DNA of 64,000 nt from Rhizoclosmatium globosum (lineage: Eukaryota > Chytridiomycota > Chytridiomycetes > Chytridiales > Chytriomycetaceae). This document shows, piece by piece, positions 52,301-61,511 of this stretch. The stretch spans positions 178,714 to 242,713 of the forward strand of contig MCGO01000066.1 in NCBI GenBank assembly GCA_002104985.1. Reading direction: 5' to 3'. Positions within the stretch are counted from its first letter, which is position 1; each line of letters starts with the position of its first letter. The notes below the pieces were generated by a model, which searched no databases, had not been told where the DNA came from, and saw only the letters and a list, made by a program, of their open reading frames with translations. Both the position numbers and the translations under genes were made by a program.

Positions 52301-54539
52301 CTTTATCGAGGCTCTCAGAAGCAACTGTGCTATTCAGGATAAAAAAGAACTCATACACTTATTTGTCAAGTTCTGTGAAACAAAACTTGTGTACTACCTG
52401 GAAGCTATTGTTCTGTTGGGCAAATTAAACGATATTCCTCGTCTCGTCGCTGATCTCACTGCATGTCTTCGGGAAATCGGGTTTGAGTCACTTTTTGACA
52501 ACTCACTTTTGGCTGGAAATGAGGTACTCTCGTTACTCAATGACCTTAGGTGTGTGGCCATCAATTTCCGGACCCAGTTGTTGGTGAGCGCACTGCAAGT
52601 TTACAACCATGCCTTAATCGCGGTGCCTCAAGAAACCGTATATTACAGGCTGTATCAGAGTCTTGCAACTGCGCGCATTACTATTGGTGCTGAAAAAGAG
52701 TGGGGTCCATTCACACTTGTTGGCCATTCTGAGAGTGTGTATTCTGTGGCATTCTCGCCTGATGGTAAGACTGTGGTTTCTGGATCAGATGACAGAACAG
52801 TCAAATTGTGGTCTGTGGAAACTGGTGAGTGCATCAAGACCCTTGAAGGGCATTCTGGAGATGTGAACTCAGTGGCATTCTCGCCTGACTCCAAGACTGT
52901 GGTTTCGGGATCTTGGGACAAGACAGTAAAATTGTGGTCTGTAGAAACTGGGGAACTCTTAAAGACCCTTGTTGGGCATTCTGAGGGAGTAAAGTCAGTG
53001 GCATTCTCGCCTGATAGCAAGACTGTGGTTTCTGGATCAGCTGACCGTACAGTCAAATTGTGGTCTGTGGAAACAGGGGAATGTCTCAAGACCCTTGTTG
53101 GGCATTCCGACAGTGTGGATTCAGTGGCATTCTCGCCTGACTCCAAGACTGTGGTTTCTGGATCAGGTGACGAGACAGTCAAATTGTGGTCTGTGGAAAC
53201 TGGGGAACTCTTAAAGACCCTTGTTGGCCATTCTGTGACTGTGTGTTCAGTGGCATTCGCGCCTGACGGCAAGACTGTGGTTTCTGGATCAGGTGACGAG
53301 ACAGTCAAATTATGGTCTGTGGAAACTGGAGAACTCCACAAGACCCTTGTAGGGCATTCTGATGGTGTGCTTTCAGTGGCGTTCTCGCCTGACTCCAAGA
53401 CTGTGGTTTCTGGATCCCTTGACAACACAGTCAAATTGTGGTCTGTGGAAACTGGGCAACTCTCCAAGACCCTTGAAGGGCATTCTGGAGATGTGACTTC
53501 AGTGGCATTCTCGCCTGACTCCAAGACTGTGGTTTCGGGATCTTGGGACAAGACAGTAAAATTGTGGTCTGTAGAAACTGGGGAACTCTTAAAGACCCTT
53601 GAAGGGCATTCTCTCTGGGTGACTTCAGTGGCATTCTCGCCTGACTCCAAGACTGTGGTTTCTGGATCATTGGACAACACAGTCAAATTGTGGTCTGTGG
53701 AAACTGGGGAACTCTTAAAGACCCTTGTTGGCCATTCTGGGACTGTGTGTTCAGTGGCATTCTCGACTGACGGCAAGACTGTGGTTTCTGGATCAGGTGA
53801 CGAGACAGTCAAATTATGGTCTGTGGAAACTGGAGAACTCCACAAGACCCTTGTAGGGCATTCTGATGGTGTGCTTTCAGTGGCGTTCTCGCCTGACTCC
53901 AAGACTGTGGTTTCTGGATCATATGACAAGACAGTGAAATTGTGGTCTGTGGAAACTGGAGAACTCCACAAGACCCTTGAAGGGCATTCTAACTGGGTGA
54001 CTTCAGTGGCATTCTCGCCTGACTCCAAGACTGTGGTTTCTGGATCCCTTGACAGAACAGTCAAATTGTGGTCTGTGGAAACTGGGCAACTCTCCAAGAC
54101 CCTTGAGGGGCATTCTTGGGGTGTGACTTCAGTGGCATTCTCGCCTGACAGCAAGACTGTGGTTTCTGGATCATATGACAAGACAGTGAAATTGTGGTCT
54201 GTGGAAACTGGAGAACTCCACAAGACCCTTGTTGGGCATTCTGAATTGGTGTGGTCAGTGGCATTCTCGCCTGACTCCAAGACTGTGGTTTCTGGATCAG
54301 ATGACAGAACAGTCAAATTGTGGTCTGTGGAAACAGGTGAATGTCTTGAAACACCTGATTGGGATGGAAGTGATCTTAGAGGCACATTCACTCCCTCAGA
54401 GTTAACAACCCGAGATGGTTGGATTTGCCAAGGCAAGACACTTTTGTACAACCTTGACTTAAGAATTGATGGTTATTCTGAGTCATCTGCTGTCTGGATT
54501 GTGGCAAACAATGTTGTTTGCCTCACTCTTAACGAATAG
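49378..54539 (+). CDS. NACHT-WD40 NLR (STAND) protein
   Basis: Eight exons (49378-49603, 49651-49791, 49837-50144, 50196-50246, 50294-50507, 50557-50796, 50850-51139, 51187-54539) give about 1607 residues. The start MGNSQSN carries a possible N-myristoylation signal. Residues 120-380 are helical and resemble the Goodbye/HeLo-like N-terminal domains of fungal NLRs (inference). The NACHT domain has Walker A GEAGVGKS at about 443-450 and Walker B CFVILDALDEL. A winged-helix-like part precedes 13 WD40 repeats of 42 residues and a unique 60-residue tail. Fungal NLRs of this build control heterokaryon incompatibility or antimicrobial defence by oligomerising on ligand binding. One C is missing near 52046 (GACCCGATGATAGG), which breaks the frame between NACHT and WD40 unless it is an assembly error. 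Confidence 0.88.
52712..54349 (+). repeat. 13 tandem 126-bp WD40 repeats
   Basis: Each repeat encodes GHSxxVxSVAFSPDxKTVV (first 19 residues) then SGSxDxTVKLWSVETGExxK and TLx. The backbone is almost invariant at DNA level. Variation concentrates at residues 4, 5, 7, 23, 25 and 38 (for example ES/Y, GD/N, EG/K, LW/T, NW/T; D/W/A/G/L/Y at 23; R/K/E/N at 25). Confidence 0.93.
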
Positions 54540-54910
54540 AAACTGTGGAGTACTTTGGATGCGCGAAAATGGTTAGGAAAAGTCCGATAATGTTTATTGG
54601 TTGTTGTGTGGTTGTTGGGTTTTTTGGGGTGTTGAGGTAGTTCTTTCAAATAACATTCATTTAACACCATCAGTTGGGGACCTAGTGAATTGATGTTTAT
54701 TCTCCATTGTCTTCTTCAGTGGTTCAGCTGCTTTGGGTCTACAATAATCTGGAACACTTATAAACTTGTTGTCACAAACAGCGCTTCTTCCACTTTCAGT
54801 CATTGTCGTCTTTCTTTTTGACACTGAATGGTTGGTTGGGTTAAAATGGTGAAGAACAAGGGGATGGGTGAGTGTGTAGGGACCCAGTGGTGAGAGGGAG
54901 GTGGAGATGG
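54540..54910 (+). other. NLR 3' flank
   Basis: 370 bp after the NLR stop. GT-rich stretch followed by mixed sequence; no supported gene. Open frames on the minus strand here are antisense to the promoter block and have no family features. Confidence 0.4.
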
Positions 54911-55230
54911 AGGTCAACAACAAAGTCCAGAAACCAAAATTGACAGAGAGGCGGTTTTCTTCTTTGTTTTTAGATTGTTGGTGGTTTGTGAGCTGCGTCA
55001 TATATTCTGGTTCAAGATTGATTGGGTTGGGGATAGGAAAAAAGGGGCCGAAGAAAACGTGCACATCCAGTAAGATCATCACTCTTTGTCCCTCCTCTGT
55101 CCCTCCTTTCTCCCATCGCCTCACGCTCCTCATTCAACGTCTTCCGAAACAACACACTTCTTCGATCAACAACCCATACCCTCTTGATCATCCTTGACCC
55201 ATAAATTGGTTTAAATTGGTGCCAGCATTC
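54911..55230 (+). repeat. NLR promoter block, downstream copy without a gene
   Basis: Second copy of the block at 48955-49240, same orientation, with a short extra stretch near 55030-55060. Homology ends sharply at GCATTC near 55230; the upstream copy continues with TCCTCTTCTGAGC, this one with ACCTAGGGTTC. No NLR gene follows; the new sequence belongs to the element described below. Confidence 0.78.
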
Positions 55231-55284
55231 ACCTAGGGTTCTATACTGTTGGATTAGGGTGATTAGGATGAGTCACCTCCATCC

Positions 55285-55355
55285 TGCAGGACGCTGACCT
55301 TGCAGGACCGTAACCCACAGGACGCTGACCTTGCAGGACCGTAACCCACAGGACG
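55285..55355 (-). repeat. inverted relative of the TCCT word array
   Basis: On the plus strand AGGACGCTGACCTTGC and AGGACCGTAACCCAC alternate, with about two copies of a 31-bp unit. Read on the minus strand this gives GCGTCCTGTGGGTTACGG, clearly related to the GCGTCCTGTGTTACCG words of the three large arrays but in the opposite orientation. Confidence 0.75.
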
Positions 55356-55364
55356 CTAACGTTG

Positions 55365-55448
55365 AGTGCAGGGGCCGCTACCCTCTAGTGGGTTTGATCC
55401 CACCACCTCGCGAGCGGAAGCAGTGTTACATACCAACTAAGCCAAAAA
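55365..55448 (-). mobile_element. tRNA-derived SINE-like head
   Basis: The minus strand reads TGGCTTAGTTGGTATG (a full Pol III box A), then CACTGCTTCCGCT in the anticodon-arm position, CGCGAGG, and GTGGGATCAAACCCAC (box B, with a five-base-pair stem). The acceptor stem does not pair well, so it is a tRNA relic rather than a working tRNA. It runs directly into the inverted word repeats at 55285-55355, as a SINE head runs into its tail. Confidence 0.55.
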
Positions 55449-55630
55449 TGTTTATTCTGAGAGATGGAAATCTACATCTGATGGCACATAGGCACAGGAG
55501 GTGACACTTTAACAGGATGATATTTCAGTCACACTCTATGTATGGTGGTTAATTCAGAGAGTAAATTCAGAGAATATCAGTATGTTTATTTAATATGCCA
55601 TTGAATATGCCCACTTTCAGCAACATTACT

Positions 55631-55936
55631 TCACTGTTGAACTGTATACTCAATTTTGGCTTTTGTACTTGAGTGCCTTCTCTTTGATCCACTTTGAGAA
55701 GCATCTTCAATTGTTCCCTGCAGAACTTGCATTTGCCTGAGTTGATCCAATGAGGCAGTGACTTGCTTCAATTTTTGCTCCAGCTCAGAGTTGCCATGAT
55801 TCACTGTGCCTATTTCCTCATTAAGGTCATGAATCTGCTCTGATTGCTCCTTCACAATGGCCTCCAGATGCTTAATGAAACGCAGGGCAGCCTGATAGCC
55901 ATCCATCAATGTGTCTCTATCAATTTCAATGATCAT
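55631..55936 (-). CDS. coiled-coil protein of the element
   Basis: 101 residues from the ATG at 55936. Residues 10-75 form a coiled coil (AALRFIKHLEAIVKEQSEQIHDL; LEQKLKQVTASLDQLRQ), followed by a basic serine-rich tail (SGSKRRHSSTKAK) that could bind nucleic acid or act as a nuclear signal. No family recognised. Word array 1 begins about 29 bp upstream of the start codon. Confidence 0.55.
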   Translation of the reverse strand: MIIEIDRDTLMDGYQAALRFIKHLEAIVKEQSEQIHDLNEEIGTVNHGNSELEQKLKQVTASLDQLRQMQVLQGTIEDASQSGSKRRHSSTKAKIEYTVQQ

Positions 55937-55964
55937 TTTGGTGATTAAAAAAGTCTTTCCTCCC

Positions 55965-56638
55965 TCCTGTGTTACCGTCCTCCAACAGCGTCCTCCAGGT
56001 TACCGTCCTCCAACAGCGTCCTCCAACAGCGTCCTCCAACAGCGTCCTCCAGGTTACCGTCCTCCAACAGCGTCCTGTGTTACCGTCCTCCAACAGCGTC
56101 CTCCAACAGCGTCCTGTGTTACCGTCCTCTATCAGTGTCCTCTAACAGAGTCCTCCAACAGCGTCCTGTGTTACCGTCCTCCAACAGCGTCCTCCAGGTT
56201 ACTGTCCTCCAACAGCGTCCTCCAACAGCGTCCTGTGTTACCGTCCTCCAACAGCGTCCTCCAGGTTACCGTCCTCCAACAGCGTCCTGTGTTACCGTCC
56301 TCCTACAGCGTCCTCCAACAGCGTCCTCCAGGTTACCGTCCTCCAACAGCGTCCTCCAACAGCGTCCTCCAACAGCGTCCTCCAACAGCGTCCTCCAGGT
56401 TACCGTCCTCCAACAGCGTCCTCCAACAGCGTCCTCCTACAGCGTCCTCCAACAGCGTCCTCCAGGTTACCGTCCTCCAACAGCGTCCTCCAACAGCGTC
56501 CTCCAACAGCGTCCTCCAACAGCGTCCTCCAGGTTACCGTCCTCCAACAGCGTCCTGTGTTACCGTCCTCCTACAGCGTCCTCCAACAGCGTCCTGTGTT
56601 ACCGTCCTCCAACAGCGTCCTCCAGGTTACTGTCCTCT
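55965..56638 (+). repeat. TCCT word array 1
   Basis: About 50 head-to-tail words of 13 or 15 bp: A = TCCTCCAACAGCG, B = TCCTGTGTTACCG, C = TCCTCCAGGTTACCG, with few point variants. In the part that I read word by word, B and C never touch each other; at least one A always separates them. The array ends just inside TCCTCTGATTCTG. Confidence 0.93.
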
Positions 56639-56772
56639 GATTCTGATTGCAGTCTGCAAAAAAGTTCTGCAATATTGTTTTGAATTTTTCTGCAACATGA
56701 GGAAAGGTTATCAAAAGTGTATTCTATTTCTGAAACTAAAACACCGATACAAATTAAAGCAACACAAATAAA

Positions 56773-59700
56773 CTATACAACTACATTCTGTTTTGCGGAC
56801 GGAAGATAAATTAAACCATTAGTTTTGGCATTATATGGTATTCCTCTTCCATCAATATGATACATTCGCAGGAATTGCATTCTTCTTTCACCAGGCAAAT
56901 TAAGATTAGAACATGCCCAAACTGCATGATTGGGATCAAGGTCACCACATGGCAACACCTCAAATCTTTTCCTTGCTTCAGCAACAAGCTTATTCTTCAA
57001 TGTCTCCTTGGCTGAATTGGCCTCATTTCTGCTACCATAAATAATGATAGATTGAAAAGAACGTAGTTGTTCCAGGAGTAATCCGAAGTACTTTGAATAA
57101 CGTCCCAGTCTTGTTGATCTATTTGGTGGGGACTGAAAAAAGGAAGCCACTTCTTGTTCATCAAAATTGATAAATCTTGCCAACTTGTCGTCATAACATT
57201 TTACCCGATTTCCAAATATTCCCTTTACCAGGTGATAGGGGTAAGCATTTTTGTTGTCAACAATCAGTCTCAGAGCATCAACAGTCAGCATCTTCCGACT
57301 CTTTACTTGCTGCATATTTTCAGGAAACCGAATCATATTTTCAGGCAAATCTTCTATAAGACCATCAAAAAGCATGTCTATCATTTGAGTAACTAGTTCA
57401 TCAACAGTCCGAGCATTTGGTGTTACAAGAATGTCTGTGACCCTTGGCTGAGATTGTATTGTTCTGACAATATCCATAATATGTGCCACCCTATCAGGGG
57501 CAAATGACTGATGCAACACAGATTCAGGATTATTCTTTCCTTTGCTTTTCTTTTTCTTGGAATACTTGACAAGAGCGGCCTTGTCAACAAACTTGGGAAC
57601 CAAACTCTTTGGCAATGGATCTCTGAATTCATCATTCAGAGACTGTGGATTAGCCAAAATCTGAAGCAGGGGAAAGGCTTGATATGGTACACTCCCGAAA
57701 GCATGGACTTGTTGAGTAAAGTAATGGAGAGTGAACAAGTCAAAGTTGGGTGTGTAATAACCTCTTGGCTTTGAAACCAAACAAAGAAACTCTTTTTGGA
57801 TGTAATTTGCTAATTCCATCCAGTATGGCTTTAGTCTAGAATGGCGGGACTGCAAGGCATAAGCAACGTCAGCCAAACTCAAAAGTGCTTGCGATCGAAT
57901 GTCAATGTACTGAATCAAGTCCTTTGTTCTTTCAACAATCAAAAGTGTAGATCTTGCAAGCCGATCAAACTGTTGGACCTTATTTTTAAAGTCCTGCAGG
58001 AATGCCGCAACAGCCCCTTCTTCACCTCTGACTTCACATCGCATCCCAAAACACATATCAACTGCCTTACGCAGATGGTTCTGGAAAGCTACAACTTTTT
58101 TACGAAGAGAATCAGAGTTGTTCATGATTTCCTCAACAGATATGCTGCTGAACCCATGTTTTGCGTCAACATGATCAATGGTCTGATACTTGAAACCAGA
58201 ATAGATTATAACCTTGAAAACACCTTCATAAGCACAATTTTGAGTGGGGACAGCTTTCAATCCTCCAATGTGAACACAATCCAACATTATCTCTCTTTCA
58301 ACAGAAAACCCCAAAGATGTGAGTAAAGCTTCCCAGTTACTGACAGGAGCAAGAGTAGTAATTCCCTCACTAGGATTTTGACTTTCAAACATCATGTTGA
58401 TGGCACCATCAACAACTGTAAATCTAGTTCTTGGAGTTGATGCAATACCTACAGCTGTATTTTTACGTTTATACATTGGATTTCCATCTCTCCATGCAGA
58501 TGGGGGGCCCATATAAATTTCAGATGTGTACAAATCCTTTACACCTTGATGAACACCAATGAACCGAAAATCACCCAATGCCGTCTTCAATTCTGCAATT
58601 CTTGGTATATTTTGTGTATTTAACAATCTCTTGAATTTTTCTGTAAATCCAGCAAGGTATTTTCCTTCAACAGTGACTGAAGGAAATCGAAGTCCAGGAC
58701 GTCCAACCATTGCATTGATTTGAAGCCCATGAGAGTCATTTGAGACACGTTGTAAAGTTGCAAGGGGAAGGATATCAGCAAGTACTGGTCTGATTCCATG
58801 ATCCCAAAGAAGTGTTTGGAATTGAGACAGAGTAAAGTTTTCTGGGCACTTATTGTATGTGATATACAAGCGAAACCTCTCTCCCTCTCCTATTTGAAAA
58901 TTTGGAATGTCTGCAAGATCCACTGGTTCCAAAATAGGTTGGCCACGTGCATCCACATCTCCAGTTGGTTGATCAATCATACAACCAAGCTAAACAGAAG
59001 TTCAGATAAGGTTGTTGAAACAACGTGCTCACCTTTTTGTCCAGAATATACTTGAAATCAGATTTGGGTAATAGCTTATACATTCCCTGGGGAAGTATAT
59101 CTTCCAAGTTTCTAGTAACTGTGATATCTGAGTCAATATCACAAGAGTAGTCAGATATGAGCTGTGCATGCAGTGCAGTGTTTCCCCATTTAACAATATG
59201 AGGAATCTTTCCAGTCACTAGCTCAATAAACTTTTTCATTTTAGGAGTCTGAGCATTAATAGAAATATCAATTTTTGATTTATCAGTTGTAGGCTTCAAG
59301 CCATGCCTTGTAAACATTTGCTTATGACTGTTGACAGCAGTTTCAAAGGACACAGAAGGGATTTGAGCTTGAGGAATGGATTCAACCAAGTTAACTCTGG
59401 CCTGCTGTCTCCACTCCATATTGGGATGGAGGGAATCAATCAATGTACCAATATTCGTAAGAATATGAGACTCCCACATTTCACTAATATCACTCTTTAG
59501 GAGAAGGTGTAAGCTTGCCAGCCATAGACTCTGAGTCTCATAGTTTCGGAATGAAAGAATGTCTTGGATGCAAAATATTTTAGAAGTATTAAGCCGGTAG
59601 GCTGTAAAAAAGTTCAATTAATATTGAGAATGTTCAACTGAAAACTTCACTGTTGGTGTCCTGCGCAGCATCATATACAAACAACAGGTCATCATCATCT

Positions 59701-59789
59701 TCTGAGGTGTTGGATGAGGAAGCACTGGAGTCACTGGACGATTCAGACAATGAGTCAGTATCTGGGTCAATTGGAGGCCAATGAGCCAT
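56773..59789 (-). CDS. 978-residue orphan protein of the element
   Basis: Exons 59639-59789, 59033-59601 and 56773-58989; introns 37 nt (GTTGAA...TTACAG) and 43 nt (GTGAGC...TTTAG). The N-terminus (MAHWPPIDPDTDSLSE then SSSD.. and EDDDDLLFVYD) is acidic and could be an activation or histone-binding region. The central part has no motif that I recognise: segments include LYITYNKCPENFTLSQF, GDFRFIGVHQGVKDLYTSEI, YEGVFKVIIYSGFKYQTIDH and RMYHIDGRGIPYNAKTNG. A lysine patch (KYSKKKKSKGK) lies near residue 720. No reverse-transcriptase, HUH, DDE or tyrosine-recombinase signature was found. It is the longest gene in the element and its frame is intact, so it is probably still selected. Word array 2 begins about 96 bp upstream of its ATG. 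Confidence 0.75.
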
Positions 59790-59884
59790 TTTGTGAAGGG
59801 TTTGAATGATTCTACTATGGAGAATCAAGGCCTGTCTTTATAGTGTTTGTTTGGTGAATGACAATTCAAGTGACAATTTTGGCT

Positions 59885-60258
59885 GCGTCCTCTAATACCG
59901 TCCTCTAATACCGTCCTCTAATACCGTCCTCCAACAGCGTCCTGTGTTGCTGTCCTCCAACAGCGTCCTCCGACAGCGTCCTGTTTTACCGTTCTCCGAC
60001 AGCGTCCTGTGTTACCGTCCTCCAACAGCGTCCTCTAGTTACCGTCCTTCAACAGCGTCCTGTGTTACCGTCCTCCAACAGCGTCCTGTGTTACCGTCCT
60101 CCAACAGCGTCCTCCAACAGCGTCCTCCAACAGCGTCCTGTTTTACTGTTCTCCGACAGCGTCCTGTGTTACCGTCCTCTAACAGCGTCCTGTGTTACCG
60201 TCCTCCGACAGCGTCCTGTGTTACTGTCCTTCAACAGCGTCCTGTGTTACAGTCCTCT
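59885..60258 (+). repeat. TCCT word array 2
   Basis: About 28 words, same orientation as array 1. It opens with three TCCTCTAATACCG variants, then mixes TCCTCCAACAGCG, TCCTCCGACAGCG and TCCTGTGTTACCG. It has more variants than array 1 and only one 14-bp C-like word (TCCTCTAGTTACCG). Confidence 0.92.
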
Positions 60259-60677
60259 GAAAGCACCCTCCAAAAACAACAAAAAGAAACTGTGGTGTAA
60301 ACCTAAGTTGTCTTCTTCTTTAAGCCTGATGTCTATCTCTCATAAAACCAATCTCACATCAATGTTTAGCAAAACCAAGCTTCCAAAAAAATAGACTCAG
60401 ACTTTGTGGAAAATATGGCATAATTTTGATTAAATTTCATCCAATGCATTTAGGGGTAATAGTTTAATATTCTTTTTCTGCAAAGATGGAGGTTTTTATT
60501 GTAGTGTACCTAAAACAATTTGAAGTAATTATATCTATTAATGCATTCTTTGTTTTTGGGTCCTGATTTTCTCTTTTTGGAAAAGGCGTCTCCAATTTAT
60601 TGTCATCGGCTGCCTCAGCAGAGCTGCCCTCAATCAAGGAACTCTGGAAGTGGATCTATAGTAAGTTCCTCCTGTTT
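60259..60677. other. AT-rich stretch without a supported gene
   Basis: About 420 bp between array 2 and the minisatellite gene. Short open frames only, no splice-supported model and no repeat seen. Confidence 0.4.
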
Positions 60678-61415
60678 CTATGCACATTCCCTTGAGCTGT
60701 TGGCAACATCTTTGCCTTCTTGCTTGTTGTCCAACTGAGGATGGCTCTCTTCCTGTACTGTACATAGGGAGCCTTCTCTGAACTCATCCAAGGCTGCACT
60801 GTGCATGCTTTGGAAGGGTTTGCTGACAGCATGTAGAGAAGGTAAAGAGGCAGTGTTTCTTCTCAGCTTGTCCAACTGAGGATGGCTCTCTTCCTGTACT
60901 GTACATAGGGAGCCTTCTCTGAACTCATCCAAGGCTGCACTGTGCATGCTTTGGAAGGGTTTGCTGACAGCATGTAGAGAAGGTAAAGAGGCAGTGTTTC
61001 TTCTCAGGTTGTCCAACTGAGGATGGCTCTCTTCCTGTACTGTACATAGGGAGCCTTCTCTGAACTCATCCAAGGCTGCACTGTGCATGCTTTGGAAGGG
61101 TTTGCTGACAGCATGTAGAGAAGGTAAAGAGGCAGTGTTTCTTCTCAGCTTGTCCAACTGAGGATGGCTCTCTTCCTGTACTGTACATAGGGAGCCTTCT
61201 TTGAACTCATCCAAGGCTGCACTGTGCATGCTTTGGAAGGGTTTGCTGACAGCATGTAGAGAAGGTAAAGAGGCAGTGTTTCTTCTCAGCTTGTCCAACT
61301 GAGGATGGCTCTCTTCCTGTACTGTACATAGGGAGCCTTCTCTGAACTCATCCAAGGCTGCACTGTGCATGCTTTGGAAGGGTTTGACATGATGTAGCTC
61401 TTGTCCAAAGGGCAT
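60678..61415 (-). CDS. protein made of 47-residue tandem repeats
   Basis: 245 residues from the ATG at 61415, in one open frame. After a short leader (MPFGQELHHV) come five copies of a unit KPFQSMHSAALDEF followed by REGSLCTVQEESHPQLD and KLRRNTASLPSLHAVS; the fifth is cut and a unique NKQEGKDVANSS.. end follows. Each unit keeps one Cys. The frame is maintained because the repeat is 141 bp. It is divergent to the dioxygenase gene, 96 bp away. Coding status is plausible but rests on the open frame alone. Confidence 0.5.
   Translation of the reverse strand: MPFGQELHHVKPFQSMHSAALDEFREGSLCTVQEESHPQLDKLRRNTASLPSLHAVSKPFQSMHSAALDEFKEGSLCTVQEESHPQLDKLRRNTASLPSLHAVSKPFQSMHSAALDEFREGSLCTVQEESHPQLDNLRRNTASLPSLHAVSKPFQSMHSAALDEFREGSLCTVQEESHPQLDKLRRNTASLPSLHAVSKPFQSMHSAALDEFREGSLCTVQEESHPQLDNKQEGKDVANSSRECA
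60727..61390 (-). repeat. 141-bp coding minisatellite, about 4.7 copies
   Basis: Units are nearly identical at DNA level; the differences seen are C or G in CTCAG(C/G)TTGTCC and C or T in CTTCT(C/T)TGAACTC. Such homogeneity indicates recent amplification or gene conversion. Confidence 0.93.
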
Positions 61416-61511
61416 CCCTTATCTTTTTGAGCAACATCCTTGGCTCTTTCCTTATATCTTATTTTTCATTATGTCCGATTCACACTTGTATTGCGTTTAT
61501 AGTTTAGATTA

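Noticed and set aside
52655..54451. 598-codon open frame antisense to the WD40 repeats
   Set aside because: It exists because a 126-bp repeat without stops in one antisense frame is copied 13 times. Its product (SVSTDHNLTVLS-type repeats) has no hydrophobic core or family features.
55365..55448. Functional tRNA gene
   Set aside because: Box A and box B are present, but the acceptor stem does not pair and the anticodon arm is weak; treated as a tRNA-derived relic.
55911..56771. Long open frames in the word arrays coding for PPGYRPPTASS- and VLQQRP-type proteins
   Set aside because: Translation of 13-bp words in several frames gives proline/serine repeats by chance; frames overlap each other and the word length is not a multiple of three.
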